Part shown: positions 5,924 through 11,003 of the stretch, in pieces
Layout of the letters: each line of letters starts with the position of its first letter
How positions within the stretch are numbered: position 1 is the stretch's first letter
Assembly (NCBI GenBank): GCA_965661765.1
Contig: CBFIFE010000067.1
Location: 1 to 11,003, forward strand
Source of the DNA: JBMYZL01 sp965661765
Lineage (GTDB): Bacteria > Bacteroidota > Bacteroidia > Flavobacteriales_D > Sanyastnellaceae
Reading direction: 5' to 3'
DNA: 11,003 nt
Notes under the pieces: generated by a model
What the model was told of the DNA's origin: nothing
What the model saw: only the letters and a program-made list of their open reading frames with translations
Database searches by the model: none
Program-made: the position numbers and the translations under genes

Positions 5924-8329
5924 ATGAAGCGTTTTGAAAACAGGATCCGATTGGGGACATGGCAGCCAGAAATTGCCCAGCGAGTTTGCGTGATTTTCAC
6001 TTTGTGTGCCTCGCTGCTCACTTCGGCCCAGGCACAGTCGGAAGCAGTCAAATTGGAGACTGTCGGCAGCCGTCGTTCCTACTCCATTGATCTGCTTCGA
6101 TTGCAGCACGAGTTGAATGCGCTATTTCTCGCGACCGATTTGAACGCAGGAGAATTCAATGATTTGATTGGTGCCTTTGGTGAATTGAGTTGGGCCGATG
6201 TCTTGAGCGAAGGTGCAACTGCTGATCGAAACATTTCTCTGGGCCATTTCAATTTGGAGGATGTGGGCAATGCCCAAGTGAACTTGATCCTTGCAGATTC
6301 GATGCGTGTAGACCAAATCATCAATGGCCGTGTCGGTTCACTGGACAACCACACATCGGACAGTTTGGCCGAAGGCCTTCACCACAGGTACTACACGCAG
6401 TTGCGCGAGGAGGGAATCCAAGCCCAGTTGGACAGCATCAACAATTTCCTGGGCAGCATCCTCAATCAGCTTCTCAATCCAGCCACGGTGACGACTGACC
6501 CGGCGACAGAGGTGTCGGCTTTCTCGGCTTCGTTGAATGGCTCTTTTGAGGATGGCGGTTCCGAGGTTGTGGCATCTGGATTTGAATTGTCACTCCAAAG
6601 CGACTTTTCGGAACCCTCGATTTACGATGCAACCGGTTCTGGATCCTTTGCGGAGGCCCTGTCAGGCTTGACAAAGGGGACCACGTATTATTATCGAGCC
6701 TTCGCGGAGATTCCCTTGGGGCGCGTGGTCGGGGACATCCTGAACTTTGTGACCGTTGGGGATGCCGAGGTGTCCACAGGGACCGCATCTGACGTAACCA
6801 TTGCCACGGTCCAGTTGAACGGGACACTTGTGGGAAATGGCGGTGGCACGATTGAGGATGCAGGGTTCGAGTACAGCACAAATTCTACGTTTGGCGACGC
6901 AACGACCATTTCAGTCGGTTCGATCAGCGGCGAATTTGCTGCCACAGCCACCGATCTTGAGGGAGAGACAACGTATTATTTTCGCGGATTTGCAACGAAT
7001 GAGGCAGGCATCGTATACGGCGATTCGAGCAGTTTTATGACCGAGCCCTATTTGCCGTGCTCTGGCGCTTCGAGCATCACGTTCGATGATGATGAATATT
7101 CCCTTGTGGAGATTCGAGATCAATGTTGGTTCGCGGAGAACCTCAAGACAACACACTACGCCGATGGCACTTCAATTCCGGAGTTGACAGCGGCTGAAGA
7201 TTGGTCAAACGCCACAATCGGCGCACGGTCGGCATTTGCGAATGATTCGGCAAATCTGTCAACTGTCGGTTACCTCTACAATTGGTCGGCGGTCAATGAT
7301 GCAGCCGGGCTGTGCCCATCAGGTTGGCATGTTCCGACGGATGCCGAGTGGACGGCATTGACGGATTTTCTTGGAGGCGAGGCAACGGCTGGGGCGAAGT
7401 TGAAGTCAGCCCCTTCGGACTCACCGGGGTGGGACGGAACAAATGCGACGGGATTTTCCGGACTCCCAGGCGGGGACCGAAATGGCTTTTACGGCTATTT
7501 TGACAACAGCAATTCGGGGTATTGGTGGACCGCTACGTCCAATTCTCCAACGACCAGTTGGTTCAGGCTGCTGGGGACAGACTTTGTCGGGGTCTATCGC
7601 GCAGCCGTTACCAACAGCTATGGCAATTCAATTCGCTGCCTGAAAGATGCCAGCGATGAAGGCACAGCCGATGAGGACGCCACGAACGAGGAGCCCCCTT
7701 CGCTTTCGGATCCAACGTGTGCATCAAGTTCAATCGAGTTTGATGGCCAGTCCTACAATGTTGTTCAAGTCGGCACGCAGTGCTGGTTCAAAGAAAACCT
7801 TCGAACGACCCAATACGCGAATGGCCTTCCGATTCCGCAAGTGACAGAGCCAGCCAGCTGGACAACCGCTCAAGAAGGTGCACGGGTGGCCTACAGCAAC
7901 GATTCAACAGGCCTTGCGACAAACGGGTATTTGTACAACGGTTTCGCTGTCAATGACGAATCCGGTCTTTGTCCTGCAGGATGGCGCGTCCCTTCGGACG
8001 CCGATTGGACGACTTTGGCGGATGCACTTGGTGGCAATGCGGTGGCTGGTGGAAAAATGAAATCCTCTTCCTCCGACAATCCGGCTTGGGATGGGACAAA
8101 TGATTCAGGTTTTCAGGCGCTTCCAACGGGCATTCGGGATCATTTCGACGGTGCATTCTTGAACGGAGAAACCGACGCAGCTTGGTGGAGCTCCACAGCG
8201 GGCGGCTCGGGTGCATGGTACCGCAAGTTGTATGCAAATCAAGAAAGTCTGGATCCCTTCACAGGCTTCATGCAGTTCGGATTTTCTGTGCGTTGCGTTC
8301 AGGAAGCGGAGAGCGGGACAGGCAGTTGA
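5924..8329 (+). CDS. Exported protein with two Ig/Fn3-like repeats and two FISUMP domains
   Basis: 801 codons. The ATG at 5924 follows an A/G-rich leader (AGAAGAAAAG) and opens a signal peptide with a long n-region and a hydrophobic core (VCVIFTLCASLLTSAQAQ), cleaved near residue 38. Residues about 40-185 resemble tail-fibre-like or stalk sequence (EGATADRNISLGHF, then helical YYTQLREEGIQAQL). Residues about 187-275 and 276-374 are two related Ig/Fn3-like repeats ending in TTYYYRAFAE and TTYYFRGFATNEAG. Residues about 376-574 and 596-795 are two FISUMP domains (Fibrobacter succinogenes major paralogous domain), each with CWFxENL, TxYA(D/N)G, GYLYN, AVND, GLCPxGWxVPxDAxW, WDGTN, a central WW, and a final RC. 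An acidic linker joins them. FISUMP domains occur on exported Bacteroidota and Fibrobacter proteins and their ligand is not established. No type IX sorting domain follows the last FISUMP domain. The likely location is the cell surface or outside the cell. Confidence 0.85.
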   Translation: MKRFENRIRLGTWQPEIAQRVCVIFTLCASLLTSAQAQSEAVKLETVGSRRSYSIDLLRLQHELNALFLATDLNAGEFNDLIGAFGELSWADVLSEGATADRNISLGHFNLEDVGNAQVNLILADSMRVDQIINGRVGSLDNHTSDSLAEGLHHRYYTQLREEGIQAQLDSINNFLGSILNQLLNPATVTTDPATEVSAFSASLNGSFEDGGSEVVASGFELSLQSDFSEPSIYDATGSGSFAEALSGLTKGTTYYYRAFAEIPLGRVVGDILNFVTVGDAEVSTGTASDVTIATVQLNGTLVGNGGGTIEDAGFEYSTNSTFGDATTISVGSISGEFAATATDLEGETTYYFRGFATNEAGIVYGDSSSFMTEPYLPCSGASSITFDDDEYSLVEIRDQCWFAENLKTTHYADGTSIPELTAAEDWSNATIGARSAFANDSANLSTVGYLYNWSAVNDAAGLCPSGWHVPTDAEWTALTDFLGGEATAGAKLKSAPSDSPGWDGTNATGFSGLPGGDRNGFYGYFDNSNSGYWWTATSNSPTTSWFRLLGTDFVGVYRAAVTNSYGNSIRCLKDASDEGTADEDATNEEPPSLSDPTCASSSIEFDGQSYNVVQVGTQCWFKENLRTTQYANGLPIPQVTEPASWTTAQEGARVAYSNDSTGLATNGYLYNGFAVNDESGLCPAGWRVPSDADWTTLADALGGNAVAGGKMKSSSSDNPAWDGTNDSGFQALPTGIRDHFDGAFLNGETDAAWWSSTAGGSGAWYRKLYANQESLDPFTGFMQFGFSVRCVQEAESGTGS

Positions 8330-8522
8330 GTGGGTTGTGCTTGTGAATCTGTCACCAGTGATTTTGCGAATTTCGGGAAAGAGTCATGTCCGGTACCACA
8401 ACCCTAATCGATGTCACAATTCGATAGGAGATCAGCATCAACGAGGCTTCTACGAGCGTGCTGTTCAACCATGAAACCCACCTGTACTTGTCCTCAAAGG
8501 AGTCCAATTGAATCCGACCACC
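8330..8522. other. Convergent intergenic region (193 bp)
   Basis: It lies between the convergent ends of the FISUMP gene and hipA. No convincing hairpin with a T-tract was found for either gene. The arms GGGTTGTG (8332-8339) and CACAACCC (8397-8404) are complementary but 57 bp apart. A short open stretch ending with TGA at about 8512 reads INEASTSVLFNHETHLYLS after a TAG, without a start codon; it could be chance or the tail of a lost gene. Confidence 0.5.
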
Positions 8523-9824
8523 TCATAATCGTATCAATGTGGCTGCTATTTCATCACGCAGTTTGGGTGATACCCTTGCTTCATCTGCATAGGTTTTCCA
8601 TTGGCTCACTGTTTGGCTGATTGCCTCAATGGTTTCCGCTGCCTTTTTGTTTTTGATGGATTTGCCCAAGGTGAGCAAATCATCCTTGGTAATGTTGGTT
8701 CGTTTGTTGTTGATGCTTAAAGCATGCTGACTGACCCACTGATGCTTGGGTTGATAAGCATGGCAAACATCATAGGCCGGTGCCAGTTCCCATTTTCCAT
8801 CCTTTTTCAAGCGGAAGGCAAAGTTCTTGGTATGGTCATCGCAGTTGCGGGCCACCACATTGAACACCATCCTTCGAAACAACTGCTCTGCATCCGGATA
8901 GGGAAGCTTGAGTTCCCGCATGGTTTGAAACAACTGCTCGTAACTGAAGCTGGTTACCAGGTTGTAATCAAAGTGCTTCATGGCACAGAAGGTTTGAATG
9001 TGGTGTTTGGTTGAACCGTCCTCCCGGTCGAAACGCTTGGTCATAAAATGCGCTCTGCCGTTTTCTTCCAATATCCTGGAAGGCATCATTTGGATCCCAC
9101 AAGCCACTGCCATGTTGTAGTAGGCCATTTCCACCCGGCCATAACCCTTGCTGGCTCCCAACTGTACATCACTTGCCCCATCCAGCTTGATCAACCAATG
9201 TTCAAACCCTCTGGGTGCATTGGTTTGGCCTGATTTTGCTTCACCGGTTCTCTCGTTGTAGGCAATGACCGCCTTGGGACGGGCACCACCGGCAGAGGTG
9301 CCAATCCGCAACATTTCAAGAATGGCCTGTTCTTCGTCTTCCTGCAGGTTGGTAACGAACGCTTCTTTTTTGGTGAGCATTTTCCGGGCGATGTCCACCA
9401 AGCTGTCAATTTCGACCGAAAAGGTTCTTTTGCTTTCCTTGAAGGTGGTGGGCTCAAACTCCAGGGCGCCCATACCACGGGTGCCAATAAAACACAGAGT
9501 CTCGACCGGATTCATGCTGTTCAGCGGACGACCTTGCTGAGCTAACCACAAGTTGATGAGTTCATTTCCGTACCGGTCGGGCAGTGCATCGGCCAACAAG
9601 CCGGGTAGGCCTTTGAAGGTATCCAAAGCAGGATCTGCCTTTTTGCGCAAGGCGGGGAAGTTGAAATCGCGTTTTCTATCGTTAATGGACATTTGAAAGG
9701 GGGCCAAATCCCATCCTTTGCTCTTGAATTTGGAATCATATTCAAACGTGGCATATCCGGTGGCCTCATCCCAGGCTACCGCACCCACTAACTCGCCCCA
9801 TATTTTTACAAATGCCGTATTCAT
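8523..9824 (-). CDS. hipA: HipA-family serine/threonine kinase toxin
   Basis: 433 codons, close to the usual length of full HipA proteins. In E. coli, HipA phosphorylates glutamyl-tRNA synthetase and is neutralised by HipB. Seen here: the N-terminal HipA region with GLPGLLADALPDRYG (72-86); the Gly-rich loop GTSAGGARPKAV (175-186), whose Ser177 lies where E. coli HipA carries its autophosphorylated serine; the lysine strand HWLIKLDG (209-216) expected to bind ATP; KRFDRE (263-268); the catalytic NCDDHTKN (327-334); and the metal-binding aspartate in WELAPAYDV (Asp352). All key elements look intact, so the kinase is probably active. It starts 3 nt after the hipB stop, so it is co-transcribed with and probably translationally coupled to its antitoxin. 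The actual target is unknown. Confidence 0.93.
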   Translation of the reverse strand: MNTAFVKIWGELVGAVAWDEATGYATFEYDSKFKSKGWDLAPFQMSINDRKRDFNFPALRKKADPALDTFKGLPGLLADALPDRYGNELINLWLAQQGRPLNSMNPVETLCFIGTRGMGALEFEPTTFKESKRTFSVEIDSLVDIARKMLTKKEAFVTNLQEDEEQAILEMLRIGTSAGGARPKAVIAYNERTGEAKSGQTNAPRGFEHWLIKLDGASDVQLGASKGYGRVEMAYYNMAVACGIQMMPSRILEENGRAHFMTKRFDREDGSTKHHIQTFCAMKHFDYNLVTSFSYEQLFQTMRELKLPYPDAEQLFRRMVFNVVARNCDDHTKNFAFRLKKDGKWELAPAYDVCHAYQPKHQWVSQHALSINNKRTNITKDDLLTLGKSIKNKKAAETIEAISQTVSQWKTYADEARVSPKLRDEIAATLIRL

Positions 9825-9827
9825 GCT

Positions 9828-10175
9828 TTACCAATCTGATTTTTCAGGGTCTCTTGTTTGGGTGTTTCTTGCTCTTTTGCGTTTTTCTTGTTCAGCTTTT
9901 GCAAGGGCCAGCGGACTGATTCGCTGCTGCACTTCAAAAGCTTCCATGACCTGCAGTTGGTCGAGTACCCGAAGCACCTGGATCAGGGTGGCCAGGGTAA
10001 CCGTTTCACCCCGTTCCAGCAAACTGAGGGTGGAACGACTGATGCCCGCCTCATGCGACAGGGCATCCTGGGTTTTGTTTTGCTCCAGCCGGTGATGCCT
10101 TGTAAATGCCCCGATATGGGCTGTAAGTGCCTGATCACTCATAGAGTGCCACATATTGAATGGTTTATCAGTCAT
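9828..10175 (-). CDS. hipB: HipB-like XRE-family antitoxin
   Basis: 115 codons from the ATG at 10175, preceded by AAAGG at a good ribosome-binding distance. An internal ATG at codon 12 (MSDQALTAH) is a possible alternative start but lacks such a site. Residues about 35-74 form a Cro/C1-type helix-turn-helix (TQDALSHEAGISRSTLSLLERG, then LATLIQVLRVLDQL). The tail from about residue 88 is highly charged and basic (KAEQEKRKRARN) and may be the flexible part that contacts the toxin or DNA. HipB proteins dimerise, bind operator DNA to repress their own operon, and sequester HipA. The gene order antitoxin-toxin and the 3-nt gap to hipA fit a type II toxin-antitoxin operon. Matched inverted repeats upstream fit autoregulation. 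Confidence 0.88.
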   Translation of the reverse strand: MTDKPFNMWHSMSDQALTAHIGAFTRHHRLEQNKTQDALSHEAGISRSTLSLLERGETVTLATLIQVLRVLDQLQVMEAFEVQQRISPLALAKAEQEKRKRARNTQTRDPEKSDW

Positions 10176-10213
10176 TGAAGCCTTTATTGGTTATTTTTGA
10201 ATCATATCTCATG

Positions 10214-10221
10214 CAAAAATA
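10214..10221 (-). promoter_or_regulatory. Candidate -7 promoter box of hipBA
   Basis: Read on the minus strand, TATTTTTG fits the Bacteroidota -7 consensus TAnnTTTG and lies 38 bp before the hipB ATG, giving a leader of about 30 nt. A TTG is not present at the ideal -33 distance, so the match rests on one box. Confidence 0.45.
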
Positions 10222-10260
10222 GCAACTGATCTGATGTGTTCCTAGAAAAAAAGTACAACC

Positions 10261-10280
10261 ATGAATGCTTTAACATTCAT
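10261..10280. promoter_or_regulatory. Candidate HipB operator 1
   Basis: Perfect 7-bp arms ATGAATG (10261-10267) and CATTCAT (10274-10280) surround a 6-bp spacer, about 86 bp upstream of the hipB start. The spacing of GAATG and CATTC is the same as in the second site at 10304-10319. Paired palindromes upstream of hipBA operons are the usual HipB targets, although the sequence differs from the E. coli operator. Confidence 0.5.
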
Positions 10281-10303
10281 TGCTTCCTCAAAATCCAGTT
10301 AAC

Positions 10304-10319
10304 GAATGATTTGTCATTC
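10304..10319. promoter_or_regulatory. Candidate HipB operator 2
   Basis: GAATGA (10304-10309) and TCATTC (10314-10319) are perfect inverted arms; GAATG and CATTC are again separated by 6 bp. The centre lies 41 bp from the centre of site 1, close to four helical turns, which would put both sites on the same face of the DNA. Confidence 0.5.
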
Positions 10320-10356
10320 AGAAAGCCCGTCATTTTCTTTTCCCTGAGACATCATA

Positions 10357-10907
10357 ATGCCCAATGTTGTGAAGCCCATTCAGCCATCTTTTCTGAGGCA
10401 AATGTTGATTGATGGCATTGCGTTGAAGGAGCGTCGAATTCAGCATCAGAATCAAAAGATCAAAACCTTGCACGAAACATTCGCATCCTCAATCGGGCCA
10501 TCAAGGAGCCGATGCGGTGGGAATTCGATGCGGCCGTTGATGGCCAGGAGAAGGACGGCGGTTTTGACAGTGCCTTCGGCCAAATCCAACAAAGTTTCAA
10601 CGACCACGACCTCTGCCCATCCATCATCAGCCAAGACGCCTATGCGAGCCGCACCCTGTTTGTTGCAGCGAGCAAGCCGGACGAAATGCTTGACGCGACA
10701 GGCGCTCGCTCTCCTCGCAAATCTGGCACCAATCTTCACTTCCCGATACAATCTTTTGTGTTTCGGCCGCATTTCAGCCCTCCCGACCACCCGGGGGCAC
10801 ATGATGGGAGCATCGATTACGCTGTTGTCCAACTGAATCCAATCACTTCAGTTCAACATCCCGTCTGGATTGGAAGATGGTTCAGCGAAGCGGTCGACGT
10901 CATTTAA
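10357..10907 (+). pseudogene. Hypothetical gene of unknown function, possibly frameshifted
   Basis: The function is not recognised. A frame opening with the ATG at 10357 (MPNVVKPIQPSFLRQMLIDGIALKERRIQHQNQKIK) looks coding for about 36-45 codons and then degenerates in composition. Another frame, open from 10413 to the TAA at 10905-10907 and two bases out of phase, looks coding from about 10470 onward (NLARNIRILNRAIKEPMRWEFDAAV and further), with G-rich first codon positions and few rare codons. Its first ATG is at 10512. Together they suggest one coiled-coil-containing protein of about 180 residues split by a frameshift between about 10430 and 10490; alternatively the gene simply starts at 10512 (131 codons). 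The opposite strand is also open in register (10832-10452, from a TTG) and looks almost as plausible, so strand and reality remain uncertain. Confidence 0.3.
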
Positions 10908-10954
10908 AAATCAATTCCTGGTGTTCAATGCGTGTTTATTGATTCAAAATGGGG

Positions 10955-10962
10955 TACATTTG
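10955..10962 (+). promoter_or_regulatory. Candidate -7 promoter box before the last gene
   Basis: TACATTTG fits the Bacteroidota TAnnTTTG box and lies 18 bp upstream of the ATG at 10981, giving a very short leader. A TTG 13 bp upstream of the box is closer than the usual spacing. Confidence 0.35.
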
Positions 10963-10980
10963 ATTGAATAAAGATGCGTT

Positions 10981-11003
10981 ATGCCCAACAAGACACCGAC
11001 TTT
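10981..11003 (+). CDS. Start of an unidentified gene (partial)
   Basis: An ATG at 10981 reads MPNKTPT and runs off the window. AAAG lies about 7 nt upstream, and a TACATTTG promoter-like box is present. Its first eight bases repeat those of the frame at 10357 (ATGCCCAA). The product cannot be identified from seven residues. Confidence 0.3.

Noticed and set aside
8332..8404. GGGTTGTG and CACAACCC as a terminator of the FISUMP gene
   Set aside because: The 57-nt loop is too large and no T-tract follows the second arm.
10452..10832. Minus-strand 126-codon frame (DNSVIDAPIMC...)
   Set aside because: It starts only at TTG, has no ribosome-binding site and lies in exact codon register opposite a plus-strand frame, so its openness may just mirror that frame. 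It is kept only as an alternative reading.
1..11003. CRISPR arrays, tRNA/rRNA genes, insertion sequences, phage genes
   Set aside because: No regularly spaced repeats, no tRNA- or rRNA-like segments, no transposase or integrase motifs and no terminal inverted repeats were seen on either strand.

Overview
The window looks like a metagenome- or draft-derived scaffold from a Bacteroidota (Flavobacteriales-like) bacterium of intermediate GC. The evidence is gene content: transmembrane LuxR-type regulators with a periplasmic N-terminus, tandem FISUMP domains, a G8/beta-helix secreted protein with a cysteine-framed dockerin-like tail, and a start resembling Bacteroidota B12-binding radical SAM proteins. 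Bacteroidota-type promoter boxes (TAnnTTTG) also occur before hipB and before the last gene start. No phage, IS, CRISPR, rRNA or tRNA was seen.

Left part (1-5518, minus strand): this reads right to left as a putative operon. It contains a TPR-like transmembrane LuxR regulator (5518-3932), a second transmembrane LuxR regulator overlapping it by 4 nt (3935-3102), then the gene for a secreted G8-domain/parallel beta-helix/dockerin-like protein (2751-121) closed by an intrinsic terminator (88-113), then the first 12 codons of a probable B12-binding radical SAM gene (38-1, running off the window). A 10-N gap at 2800-2809 interrupts this block. Sequences on the two sides of the gap look like alternative versions of one locus. 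Both begin with the same exact 77-bp sequence (1-77 and 2810-2886), and both reach the 3' end of the same regulator gene at their right side. Left of the gap is a full-length G8 gene with its terminator. Right of the gap is a 73-codon remnant with only the signal peptide and a short C-terminal piece, and no terminator. This is best explained as an unresolved assembly bubble (strain variants), or alternatively as a real duplication with decay. The apparent 908-residue reading frame across the Ns is an artefact.

Middle (5519-8522): a divergent intergenic region of about 400 bp with recurring TCACGCA-type motifs leads to a large exported protein (5924-8329) with two Ig/Fn3-like repeats and two FISUMP domains. 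A 193-bp convergent intergenic region with no confident feature follows.

Right part (8523-10360, minus strand): a complete hipBA-type toxin-antitoxin pair (hipB 10175-9828, hipA 9824-8523) has a Bacteroidota-like promoter box and two matched inverted repeats (GAATG-N6-CATTC, 41 bp apart) upstream that are good operator candidates. From 10357 to 10907 is a hypothetical, possibly frameshifted plus-strand gene of unknown function. A further gene starts at 10981 and runs off the window behind a TACATTTG box.
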